DNA from: Joostella atrarenae
GTDB lineage: Bacteria; Bacteroidota; Bacteroidia; Flavobacteriales; Flavobacteriaceae
DNA length: 64,000 nucleotides
Assembly (NCBI RefSeq): GCF_021764745.1
Contig: NZ_JAETXX010000001.1
Span: forward strand, 186,001-250,000
Reading direction: 5' to 3'
The notes under the pieces were generated by a model. The model saw only the letters and a program-made list of their open reading frames with translations. It had not been told where the DNA came from and did not search any database. A program made the position numbers and the translations under genes. Below, in pieces: positions 17,793-26,288 of this stretch. Within the stretch, counting starts at the first letter, position 1, and every line of letters starts with the position of its first letter.

Positions 17793-19286
17793 ATGAAAAG
17801 AATATTAAAAAATAAAATACTAATAGGCTTAGCCATTTTAAACCTTGGCCTTTTTTCCTGTAGTGACGACTTTTTAGACGAAGTCCCTACAGAAAGTGTA
17901 TCAGATCAATCTGCAACTACAACAACTGGAAATTTATTCTTAGTAATTAACGGAATTCATAGGTCTTTATATATAAGATACGGATCCCAAGGGAGAAGCG
18001 GTATTGGATCTCTAATGATTCAAAATGATGTACTAGGAGAGGATTTTGTAATGACATCTAGAGGAAACGGTTGGTTCGTTAGCGCATCAGCATGGAATGA
18101 CCATACAAATGCTAATGATAGTGATGATCTATTTCCATATAGAACTTATTATAGAATCATTAGAAATGCCAATGTTGTGATTAATGGAGCTGAAAATGCA
18201 GAAGGACCAGAAGCAGAAAGAAATGCAGCTCTTGGACAAGCATACTTTTATAGAGCATGGGCACATTTCCAAACAGTACAACTATTTGGAAAAAGATATG
18301 ACGGCACTACAACTAACTCCCAATTAGGAGTTCCTATTAGACTTACAGCAGACAATGAGCCATTAGCTAGAAATACTGTTGAAGAAGTATATGCACAAGT
18401 TCATGAGGACTTGAACCAAGCAATCTCACTATTAGACGGTTATTCAAGAACAAACAAATCCCACTTAGATAAGTCAGTAGCTCTTGGACTTAAAGCAAGA
18501 GTTGCTTTAGTTCAACAAGATTATACAACCGCTGCTAATTATGCTAAACAAGCAAGAAGCGGGTACAGTCTTATGTCTAGAGACGATTACTATGCTAATT
18601 TTAATGATTATGGTAATGGAGAATGGATGTGGGGAAGTCACATTCAGGAAGATCAAACAGATTATTTTGGAAACTTCGGAGCATATGTTTCTAGAAACTA
18701 CAGCTCTACTAACATCAGAACAAATCCAAAAGCTATTAATAATCTGCTATACGATAAAATAGCTCCAACAGATATTAGAGCTAAAATATTTGATCCTACA
18801 GGGGAGCATGATAGCCTTCCTCCAGGATATGAAATCGGATCTAATTTCAGCAAAGAACCTTATACAAGTCAGAAATTCCTTGCTGTGGGAGCAGGAGACA
18901 GTAGAATGGACGTTCCATACATGAGAGCTGCAGAAATGTATCTAATTGAGGCAGAGGCTCTTTCATACTCTAATGAAAGTGAAGCAAAACAAGTTCTTTT
19001 TAAGCTAGCTTCAAATAGAGATCCCAATTATACACTTTCTACAAATTCAGGAGATACTCTAAAAGAAGAGATTTACGTACAGCGAAGAGTAGAATTATGG
19101 GGTGAAGGGTTTAGATTTTACGATTTAAAACGTTTAAATCAACCTTTAGACAGAACAGGTGCTAATCATGTTGGAAGCGTTATCAATAACGTATATGAGG
19201 TGCCTGCTGGAGATAATAGATGGCAATGGCTTATCCCACAGGATGCACTTAATGCTAACCCATTATTAGAACAAAATCCTATATAA
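17793..19286 (+). CDS. SusD/RagB-family substrate-binding lipoprotein, copy 1
   Basis: A 497-residue surface lipoprotein with lipobox LGLFSC followed by acidic residues (SDDFLDEVPTES), a pattern associated with surface export in Bacteroidota. The SusD helical repeats are visible: YRIIRNANVVINGA, ALGQAYFYRAWAHFQTVQLFG, RAAEMYLIEAEAL and VQRRVELWGEGFRFYDLKRL near the C-terminus. It forms the lid of the SusC transporter and binds the ligand. It is co-transcribed with susC (9-base gap) and followed by a strong terminator. The last ~96 bases across the stop codon are identical in DNA to copy 2. Confidence 0.95.
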   Translation: MKRILKNKILIGLAILNLGLFSCSDDFLDEVPTESVSDQSATTTTGNLFLVINGIHRSLYIRYGSQGRSGIGSLMIQNDVLGEDFVMTSRGNGWFVSASAWNDHTNANDSDDLFPYRTYYRIIRNANVVINGAENAEGPEAERNAALGQAYFYRAWAHFQTVQLFGKRYDGTTTNSQLGVPIRLTADNEPLARNTVEEVYAQVHEDLNQAISLLDGYSRTNKSHLDKSVALGLKARVALVQQDYTTAANYAKQARSGYSLMSRDDYYANFNDYGNGEWMWGSHIQEDQTDYFGNFGAYVSRNYSSTNIRTNPKAINNLLYDKIAPTDIRAKIFDPTGEHDSLPPGYEIGSNFSKEPYTSQKFLAVGAGDSRMDVPYMRAAEMYLIEAEALSYSNESEAKQVLFKLASNRDPNYTLSTNSGDTLKEEIYVQRRVELWGEGFRFYDLKRLNQPLDRTGANHVGSVINNVYEVPAGDNRWQWLIPQDALNANPLLEQNPI

Positions 19287-19316
19287 AGTAATAACATAGA
19301 TATCTTTATAAAACCA

Positions 19317-19353
19317 ACAAGCTCGTTATTCTAATAAATAACGAGCTTGTTTT
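19317..19353 (+). terminator. Terminator after susCD copy 1
   Basis: Perfect 14-bp stem ACAAGCTCGTTATT / AATAACGAGCTTGT with a six-base loop, ending in TTTT. The same element follows the second susCD pair at 24603. Confidence 0.85.
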
Positions 19354-19455
19354 GTATTATAGTAAGTCTCTTAGAGCTATAAATAAATACCTCTCTTTAT
19401 ATTTTTACTCCCTATTTATTAAAGGAGTAATAATATTCAGATTAGACAGAAAAAT

Positions 19456-19530
19456 CAAACTCTTATTGAATTCCCGAATAAATATAGTGATACATCTATT
19501 AATGAACATGCAACGCTATTGTATTTAAAA
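19456..19530 (+). pseudogene. Remnant of the 3' part of a DUF547 gene
   Basis: These 75 bases match 25459-25533 in the intact DUF547 gene, including the codons for TLIEFLNKYSDTTINEHATL, with a few substitutions. The match starts abruptly after sequence that corresponds to the spacer downstream of susD copy 2 (up to about 24743). It ends at GTATTTAAAA, where polA sequence takes over. It is a non-functional scar of a tandem duplication followed by a deletion. Confidence 0.85.
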
Positions 19531-19838
19531 GTTATTAATTCTAGAAATCAAGTGATTGGTGGAGTTGCAGAGAGAAATGTTGTAAACGCAACTATTCAGG
19601 GTAGTGCAGCAGATATCATAAAGATTGCAATGATTAATATTCAGAAAAACTTAAGGACGATAACTTCAAAATCAAAAGGCTTCTTCAGGTACATGATGAA
19701 CTAGTTTTCGATGCTTACAATGAAGAACTCGACACTATAAAAACTATGATTAAGACCGAAATGGAAAGCGCCTACAAGCTAAATGTACCTTTAAATGTTG
19801 AAATAGGACTAGGAAAAAACTGGCTTGAAGCGAATTAG
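19521..19838 (+). pseudogene. Truncated, frameshifted copy of the polA 3' end
   Basis: This matches polA 13905-14223 almost base for base, from INSRNQVVRGAAERNAV through motif C to the stop codon (TAG at 19836-19838). One base is lost relative to polA near 19650 (AAAAAGCTT has become AAAAACTT), shifting the frame, and several substitutions change residues. It lacks the rest of the gene and cannot make a polymerase. An open reading frame of about 60 codons at 19519-19704 is only the part of this remnant before and just past the frameshift. It marks the junction of the tandem duplication. Confidence 0.92.
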
Positions 19839-19940
19839 AAATTAATCTATGTTAAATAGCATTTAATTTATTTTAAGTAGAAATATTTCTATTTATTGGC
19901 TTTTTTTTGTTTTCTTTAACAAAATTAAAAGCTAATTAAA

Positions 19941-22900
19941 ATGGAGTTAAAAATTAAATGGATCTTAACACTCTTGTGCATAGCTGTCACACAATTTGCA
20001 CTATCCCAAGAGAAAACAATAACAGGTACTGTTGTTTCTGCAGCAGATGGTTTCCCATTACCAGGGGCTAACATTGTTGTTTTAGGTACCACTAACGGGG
20101 TTCAAACAGATTTTGATGGAAAATTCAGCCTTAACACTAAAGTAGGGGAAACTATAACCATATCGTATATTGGTTTTAAATCAATCGATGTAAAAATTAG
20201 CGGTGCTAATAATATAAACATTTCCCTACAAGAGGATGCTCATTCTTTAGACGAAGTAATTGTTGTTGCTTACGGTACTACTAAAAAAGAGGATTTTACT
20301 GGTTCAGCTACACAAATCAATTCCGAACAACTAGAAACTAGAGTTATTACCAATGCTATAAATGCTTTAGATGGAGCATCTGCAGGGGTTAATGTTTCTG
20401 CCCCAAGCGGGCAGCCTGGTTCAACTCCTAATATTAGAATTAGAGGTACAGGATCTTTTAACGCTTCTAGCTCACCACTTTATATAGTAGATGGAGTACA
20501 ATTTACTGGTGAACTTTCTAGCATAAACTCAAATGATATAGAAAGTATGACAGTACTTAAGGACGCTGCATCAACTTCTCTTTACGGGAGTAGAGCAGGG
20601 AATGGAGTCGTCTTAATTTCTACGAAAAAAGGAAAACAAGGGAAAAGCAAAGTATCTCTAAATGTTAGTCAAGGTATTACTACTAGATCTATAGAAGAAT
20701 ATGACCGTGTAAATGCTCAACAATATTACCCACTTATGTGGGAGGCTTATAGAAATGGCCTTTCTATCTCAGGCAATACTCCTACTGAAGAAGCAAACAT
20801 GCAAGCTTCTTCAGAAATTTTCGAAAGGTTAGGATACAATCCTTTCAATGTAGCTAATGATCAAATAGTTTTAACAAATGGACAACTAAACCCAGATGCA
20901 CAGTTAAAAATTGATCCACAAGATTTAGATTGGCAATCACCCCTTATCAGAACGGGAGCAAGACAAAACGTAGATTTCTCATATCAAGGAGCAAATGAAA
21001 ATACTGATTATTATGCTTCTCTAGGATATTTAAATGAGGAAGGATATCTAGCTAATTCTGATTACGAAAGGGTATCTGCTAGAATAAACGTAAATTCAAA
21101 ACTAAAGGAATGGGTAAAAGCGGGTTTAAATTTGTCTGGAGCGAGTTCCATATCAAATCAAGCTGCAGACGGGAATAGTACAGGGTTATCCAACCCATTT
21201 TTTGTTACCCGACGCATGAGTCCTATATATCCAGTTCATCTACACGACGTAGATACTGGCAATTATATTTTAGATGATGAAGGGCAAAGAATTTATGATT
21301 CGGGTGAATATAGAATCGGAAGTTCTAATGGAAGAAATATTGTTCAAGAAACAGAATTAAATGTTGATAGAGACAAAATATTTTCATTTTCAGGTCGAAC
21401 TTATGCTGAGTTTTACTTCTTAAAAGACTTTACATTTACACTTAATGCTTCCTTAGACAAAAGGTTTTATCACAACGAAGAATTCGACAATCCAATTGTT
21501 GGAGATGGTGCACCAGACGGTAGAGCGGGAAGAACTTCGACAACACGTAGTACTCAAAACTACAACCAATTATTAAGGTATGATAAAGAATTCGGCAAAC
21601 ACTCTATCTCTGCTCTTCTAGGGCATGAAAACTTTGAAACTGAATATAATTATTTGGATGGGACAAGACGAGAAGAAATTATTGAAGGAAACACAGAACT
21701 TGTGAATTTCACAAACATAACCGACTTAGAGTCTTATACAAATAGACAAACTACTGAAGGTTATTTCTCGAGAGTTAACTACGATTTTGATAACCGTTAT
21801 TATATATCTGGATCTTTTAGAAGAGACGGATCTTCTAGATTCCATGAAAACACTTGGGGTAATTTCTATTCTGTTGGTGGAGCATGGAGAATAGACCAAG
21901 AGGCTTTTATTAAACAGATAGATTGGATAAACTTATTAAAGTTAAGAGCATCATATGGTGAAGTTGGGAACGATGATTTGGGCGGATATTATGTAAGCCA
22001 GGCACTATTTGACTTAGGCTTTAACAATGCTACCGAGGGAGGAATATTGTTAGAGTCTGCAGGAAATCCCAATTTAAAATGGGAAACGAATGTCCAAACT
22101 GATTACGCACTTGAATTTGGTTTCCTTCAGAATAGAATAACTGGTACATTAGAGTATTACAGACGTAAATCTCAAGACATTCTTTTTGAAGTTCCACTTC
22201 CAATTTCCTCAGGTCTTGATGATTATCCTGCTAATATCGGAAGCTGGACAAATAAGGGAATAGAAATTGAACTTCAACTCGGAATTGTAAGAAATCAAAA
22301 TTTCAGTTGGGATTTAGGAATTAATGCATCTACACTCGACAATGAAATTAATGAACTACCCCAAGAAGAGATAATTGATGGTTCTAAAAAATTAGTTGTT
22401 GGAGGAGATATTTACGATTATTGGTTAAGAGATTGGTATGGTGTAGATCCATCCGATGGTGCAGCATTATATATTGCTGATCCTGAATTGATAGAAGAAA
22501 ATGATGATGAAATTAGAACTATTGACGGTACTAATGTTACTACAAATCAAAGTAAAGCGTTATATGACTTTGTAGGATCTGCTACTCCTGACTTATTTGG
22601 TTCAATCAGAAACAACTTTAGATACCATGGAATAGAGCTTGGCTTTATGTTCACATATCAACTTGGAGGTGAAACTTATGATAGAAATTACTCAGGAATA
22701 ATGCATTCAGGAACATATGGTACAGCACTGAGTACAGATATATTAAACCGCTGGCAACAACCGGGGGACATTACTGATGTACCTAGATTAGATACAACAA
22801 AAACAACTGCTTTTGGAGCAGGGTCAAGCAGATGGTTAACAAGCTCAGACTATCTTGCGCTAAGACAAGTAAGCTTATCTTATAATTTTGATAGCTCTCT

Positions 22901-23069
22901 TATTGACGCACTTGGTCTCGGCAGCCTTAAAATATATGCATCAGGAGAAAATTTATTTAAAATAACTGATAGAAAAGGTATGGATGTAGGAGAGAACTTT
23001 AATGGTACTACTAGCAATAGATTTACACCTGCTAGAGTAATATCATTAGGATTAAACGTAACTTTTTAA
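19941..23069 (+). CDS. SusC/RagA-family TonB-dependent outer-membrane transporter, copy 2
   Basis: A 1042-residue paralogue of the upstream SusC, collinear over its whole length. It has a signal peptide ending at FALSQ, then a regulatory beta-sandwich (GTVVSAADGFPLPGANIVV), TonB box LDEVIVVAYG, plug (SPLYIVDGVQF, SLYGSRAGNGVVL) and barrel with terminal Phe. Differences from copy 1 are scattered. Some fall in probable outer loops and plug-facing segments (for example around the RMSPIYPVHLHDVDTGN region), so ligand range may have diverged. The intergenic spacer before it is about 320 bases shorter than that before copy 1. Forms an operon with the SusD gene 9 bases downstream. Confidence 0.95.
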   Translation: MELKIKWILTLLCIAVTQFALSQEKTITGTVVSAADGFPLPGANIVVLGTTNGVQTDFDGKFSLNTKVGETITISYIGFKSIDVKISGANNINISLQEDAHSLDEVIVVAYGTTKKEDFTGSATQINSEQLETRVITNAINALDGASAGVNVSAPSGQPGSTPNIRIRGTGSFNASSSPLYIVDGVQFTGELSSINSNDIESMTVLKDAASTSLYGSRAGNGVVLISTKKGKQGKSKVSLNVSQGITTRSIEEYDRVNAQQYYPLMWEAYRNGLSISGNTPTEEANMQASSEIFERLGYNPFNVANDQIVLTNGQLNPDAQLKIDPQDLDWQSPLIRTGARQNVDFSYQGANENTDYYASLGYLNEEGYLANSDYERVSARINVNSKLKEWVKAGLNLSGASSISNQAADGNSTGLSNPFFVTRRMSPIYPVHLHDVDTGNYILDDEGQRIYDSGEYRIGSSNGRNIVQETELNVDRDKIFSFSGRTYAEFYFLKDFTFTLNASLDKRFYHNEEFDNPIVGDGAPDGRAGRTSTTRSTQNYNQLLRYDKEFGKHSISALLGHENFETEYNYLDGTRREEIIEGNTELVNFTNITDLESYTNRQTTEGYFSRVNYDFDNRYYISGSFRRDGSSRFHENTWGNFYSVGGAWRIDQEAFIKQIDWINLLKLRASYGEVGNDDLGGYYVSQALFDLGFNNATEGGILLESAGNPNLKWETNVQTDYALEFGFLQNRITGTLEYYRRKSQDILFEVPLPISSGLDDYPANIGSWTNKGIEIELQLGIVRNQNFSWDLGINASTLDNEINELPQEEIIDGSKKLVVGGDIYDYWLRDWYGVDPSDGAALYIADPELIEENDDEIRTIDGTNVTTNQSKALYDFVGSATPDLFGSIRNNFRYHGIELGFMFTYQLGGETYDRNYSGIMHSGTYGTALSTDILNRWQQPGDITDVPRLDTTKTTAFGAGSSRWLTSSDYLALRQVSLSYNFDSSLIDALGLGSLKIYASGENLFKITDRKGMDVGENFNGTTSNRFTPARVISLGLNVTF

Positions 23070-23078
23070 ATCGTAATC

Positions 23079-24575
23079 ATGAAAAAAATACTTATAAATA
23101 AAATACTAATCGTCTTAGTTATTTTAAATTTCAGTCTGTTTTCATGTAGTGATGACTTCTTAGAAGAAGTTCCTACAGAAAGCATATCAGAACAAGCAGT
23201 TGCAACAACAACTGGTAATCTATTTTTAGTAATTAACGGAATTCACAGGTCTCTTTACATAAGATATGATTCTAATGGTAGGGCTGGAGCAGGATCTCTT
23301 ATGATTCAAAATGATGCGCTAGGTGAAGATTTTGTGATGACAGGAGAAGCTAATAAATTTTTCATCCAAATGGCAGGATGGTCAGATCACACGGATGCTA
23401 GTGACAGTTATGACTTATATCCATATAGATTCTATTATAGAATTATTAGAAATGCTAATGTAGTGATAAATGGCGTTGGTAATGCTGAAGGTCCAGAAAT
23501 TGAAAAAAACACTGTTTTAGGAGAAGCTCTTATTTACAGAGCATGGTCTCATTTCCAATTAGTACAATTATATGGAGAAAGATATGACGCTTCTAGTGAA
23601 AACACCCAATTAGGTGTACCTATAAGACTTACCACAGATAACAATCCTATAACTAGAAATACTGTGAAAGAAGTTTACACACAAATTCATACAGATTTAG
23701 ATCAAGCTATTAAAGTATTGGAAGATTACTCAAGGGCAAATAAATCTCACCTAGATAAATCCATAGCACTTGGCATTAAAGCAAGAGTAGCACTAGTACA
23801 ACAAGATTACACCACTGCTGCAAGCTATGCAAACCAGGCAAGAAGTGGATATAGTCTTATGTCTAGAGACGATTATTACGCTAATTTTAATAATTATGAA
23901 AATATTGAATGGATGTGGGGAAGTCATATTCAAGAAGATCAAGTAGGAACTTTTAGCACTTTTGGAGCCTATGTATCTAGAAACTTTAGCTCATCAAACA
24001 TTAGAGGAAATCCTAAAGCAATTAACAATCTACTTTACGACAAAATAACTTCAACAGATATAAGATCAAAACTTTTTGATCCTACAGGACAGCATGACAG
24101 TCTACCTCCAGGACATGAGGAATTGAGTTCTAGGTTCAGCAAAAAGCCATATACTAGTCAGAAGTTTTTAACAGAGAGTACCGGAAGCAGTAAAATGGAT
24201 GTACCTTACATGAGAGCTGCAGAAATGTATCTTATTGAAGCGGAAGCACTTTCATATTCTAATGAAAGTCAAGCCAAGCAAGTTCTTTTTGAATTAGCTT
24301 CAAATAGGGATCCTAACTATACACTTTCTACAAACTCTGGAAGTGCATTAAAAGAAGAAATATATATTCAACGCCGAGTTGAATTATGGGGTGAAGGTTT
24401 CAGGTTTTATGACTTAAAACGGCTAAATATCCCTTTAGATAGAATAGGCACTAATCATACTGGAGAACTTATAAATTATGTTTATGAAGTACCTGCTGGA
24501 GATAATAGATGGCAATGGCTTATCCCACAGGATGCACTTAATGCTAACCCATTATTAGAACAAAATCCTATATAA
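23079..24575 (+). CDS. SusD/RagB-family substrate-binding lipoprotein, copy 2
   Basis: A 498-residue lipoprotein paralogous to the first SusD. Lipobox FSLFSC is followed by SDDFLEEVPTES. SusD signatures are YRIIRNANVVINGV, LIYRAWSHFQLVQLYG and QRRVELWGEGFRFYDLKRL. The region around residues 80-100, which carries candidate ligand-contact positions, differs clearly from copy 1 (EANKFFIQMAGWSDHTDAS against RGNGWFVSASAWNDHTNAN). The C-terminal ~80 bases of coding DNA are identical to copy 1, including silent sites. It acts with the preceding SusC; substrate unknown. Confidence 0.95.
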   Translation: MKKILINKILIVLVILNFSLFSCSDDFLEEVPTESISEQAVATTTGNLFLVINGIHRSLYIRYDSNGRAGAGSLMIQNDALGEDFVMTGEANKFFIQMAGWSDHTDASDSYDLYPYRFYYRIIRNANVVINGVGNAEGPEIEKNTVLGEALIYRAWSHFQLVQLYGERYDASSENTQLGVPIRLTTDNNPITRNTVKEVYTQIHTDLDQAIKVLEDYSRANKSHLDKSIALGIKARVALVQQDYTTAASYANQARSGYSLMSRDDYYANFNNYENIEWMWGSHIQEDQVGTFSTFGAYVSRNFSSSNIRGNPKAINNLLYDKITSTDIRSKLFDPTGQHDSLPPGHEELSSRFSKKPYTSQKFLTESTGSSKMDVPYMRAAEMYLIEAEALSYSNESQAKQVLFELASNRDPNYTLSTNSGSALKEEIYIQRRVELWGEGFRFYDLKRLNIPLDRIGTNHTGELINYVYEVPAGDNRWQWLIPQDALNANPLLEQNPI

Positions 24576-24602
24576 AGTAATAACATAAAAACTTTATAAA
24601 AT

Positions 24603-24637
24603 AAGCTCGTTATTCTAATAAATAACGAGCTTGTTTT
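24603..24637 (+). terminator. Terminator after susCD copy 2
   Basis: Stem AAGCTCGTTATT / AATAACGAGCTT with loop CTAATA and TTTT. It is the duplicate of the element at 19317. The remaining spacer to 24846 is AT-rich, with nothing else recognisable. Confidence 0.85.
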
Positions 24638-24846
24638 GCATTATAGTAAGTCTCTTAGAGCTATAAATAAAAGCCTTCCTTTATATTTTTACTTCCTATT
24701 TATTTAAGTAGTAATAATATTCAGATTAGACAGAAAAATCAAAAATGATGAAAGTGTTTCCTTAAGCCAATTATGTAATACATTTGTTATAAATGCTAGG
24801 TACTTTAGTTAATTATTAACGAAGATTACTCTTAAACCATAAAAAT

Positions 24847-25560
24847 ATGAAATACAAACTAATCATATTTCTATCAATTACCATTACTGTTTTTTCTATT
24901 GAAAAAAGTTATACTCAAGAGTTAGATCATGAAATTTGGAATCAACTACTTAAAAAATATGTATCTGAAAATGGAACTGTAACGTACAGTAATTTTGATG
25001 AAGATTTATTAAATACGTATTTGAAAGAATTAGAAACCAATCAGCCAAATGATTCATGGAGTAAAAATAAAGTATTATCCTATTGGATCAATGCATACAA
25101 TGCATTTACAATAAAACTTATATTGAAAAACTTTCCACTTAATAGTATTAAAGACATAAAAGACCCTTGGAATCAGAAGTTCATTCCCTTAAAAGATGAA
25201 CAACTAATATCTTTAAACGATATCGAACATAGGATTTTAAGAAAAATGAATGAACCTAGAATACATTTTGGGATAAATTGCGCCTCTATCTCATGTCCAA
25301 AACTATTAAACGAAGCATTTACAAGCAAAAATGTAGATCTACAGCTTAATAAAGCAAGTCTTGATTTTATTAATGATAAATCAAAAAATAATATTTCTAC
25401 ATACAGAATTGTAGTTTCTCCTATTTTTGATTGGTTCAAAGAGGATTTTACAAAAAACCAAACTCTTATTGAATTCCTGAATAAATATAGCGATACAACT
25501 ATTAATGAACATGCAACACTATCGTATTTAAAATACAACTGGAATATAAACGGCAAATAA
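24847..25560 (+). CDS. DUF547 domain protein, exported
   Basis: A 237-residue protein with an N-terminal signal peptide (cleavage near SYTQ) and a DUF547 domain, recognised by SYWINAYNAFTIKLIL, HFGINCASISCPKLLNEAF (two conserved Cys) and SPIFDWFKEDF. The family's biochemical role is unknown; it is frequent in marine bacteria and has a cysteine-containing core. A 75-base remnant of a second copy is found upstream at 19456-19530, showing this gene's 3' end was the right boundary of a duplication. No operon partner downstream. Confidence 0.88.
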   Translation: MKYKLIIFLSITITVFSIEKSYTQELDHEIWNQLLKKYVSENGTVTYSNFDEDLLNTYLKELETNQPNDSWSKNKVLSYWINAYNAFTIKLILKNFPLNSIKDIKDPWNQKFIPLKDEQLISLNDIEHRILRKMNEPRIHFGINCASISCPKLLNEAFTSKNVDLQLNKASLDFINDKSKNNISTYRIVVSPIFDWFKEDFTKNQTLIEFLNKYSDTTINEHATLSYLKYNWNINGK

Positions 25561-25734
25561 TTAGAAGCTTTACCAAAAATAGAGTTGAAATTTAGATTTT
25601 CAACTCTGTTTTACATTATATGAAACTATAAATTGCGGTTCTATTCAAAATTGTTAATTTGCAGCTTCTTACCGTGTTGTTTTAACTTACTAAAAACCAA
25701 ACGGTTCAAAACAACAAATAATTAACACCCCCTA

Positions 25735-25765
25735 TTTGTATATAACATAAATAGTTGTACTTTTG
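25735..25765 (+). promoter_or_regulatory. Promoter of the rplM-rpsI operon
   Basis: TTTG (25735-25738), exactly 19 bases, then TACTTTTG (25758-25765). This is a full match to the Bacteroidota housekeeping promoter. Expected transcription start is about 25769-25772, at the base of the leader hairpin. Confidence 0.88.
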
Positions 25766-25768
25766 CAC

Positions 25769-25800
25769 CCCATTATCCCGAATTCACGTTTGGGTATGGG
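25769..25800 (+). promoter_or_regulatory. Structured 5' leader of rplM (candidate uL13 autoregulatory element)
   Basis: The predicted mRNA begins with a two-tier hairpin. The outer stem is CCCAT (25769-25773) with ATGGG (25796-25800). The inner stem is CCCGAA (25777-25782) with TTTGGG (25789-25794), loop TTCACG, and a small internal loop separates them. A hairpin at the extreme 5' end of a ribosomal-protein mRNA is typical of autoregulatory leaders, and such leaders are described in Bacteroidota. That uL13 binds this one is inferred. Confidence 0.6.
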
Positions 25801-25832
25801 AATGGAATGTTTAATTTTTTAAAAAATTTAGT

Positions 25833-26288
25833 GTGGATACATTAAGCTACAAAACAATTTCAGCAAACAAGGCTACTGTTAACAAACAGTGGGTTTTAGT
25901 TGATGCTGATGGTCAGACGCTAGGACGTCTTTCTTCTAAAGTGGCAAAGCTACTTAGAGGTAAGTATAAGCCTAATTACACACCGCATGTTGACTGTGGA
26001 GATAATGTAGTTATTATCAATGCAGAGAAAATCAACTTGACGGGTAAAAAATGGGATGCAAAAGAATACGTGCGTCACACAGGTTACCCAGGTGGTCAAA
26101 GAACAACAACAGCTACGGAACTTTACAAAAAAGATCCTACACGTTTGTTGGAAAAATCTATTAAAGGAATGCTTCCTAAAAACAAATTAGGCGCAGAGCT
26201 ATTCCGTAATTTAAAAGTGTACGTTGGTGCAGAGCACGCTCAAGAAGCTCAAAAACCAACTGCTATTAACTTAAACGATCTTAAATAA
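25833..26288 (+). CDS. rplM: Large ribosomal subunit protein uL13
   Basis: A 151-residue L13 with the conserved segments WVLVDADGQTLGRLSSKVAKLLRGK, NAEKINLTGKKW, HTGYPGG and LPKNKLGAELFRNLKVY. The start is GTG at 25833 (MDTLSYKT), the normal N-terminus in this group; no alternative ATG is in frame nearby. It assembles early into the large subunit. The stop overlaps the rpsI start by one base (TAATG), so the two are translationally coupled. It is driven by a strong promoter with a structured leader. Confidence 0.97.
   Translation: MDTLSYKTISANKATVNKQWVLVDADGQTLGRLSSKVAKLLRGKYKPNYTPHVDCGDNVVIINAEKINLTGKKWDAKEYVRHTGYPGGQRTTTATELYKKDPTRLLEKSIKGMLPKNKLGAELFRNLKVYVGAEHAQEAQKPTAINLNDLK

Noticed and set aside
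19519-19704. A ~61-codon ORF resembling the C-terminal part of DNA polymerase I
   Set aside because: It is part of a truncated and frameshifted duplicate of the polA 3' end; it has no promoter, no domain of its own and starts in DUF547-derived sequence. Recorded as pseudogene.
19287-19940. Possible mobile element between the two susCD pairs
   Set aside because: No transposase, no terminal inverted repeats and no target-site duplication. All parts are explained by DUF547, polA and susCD flank sequence.
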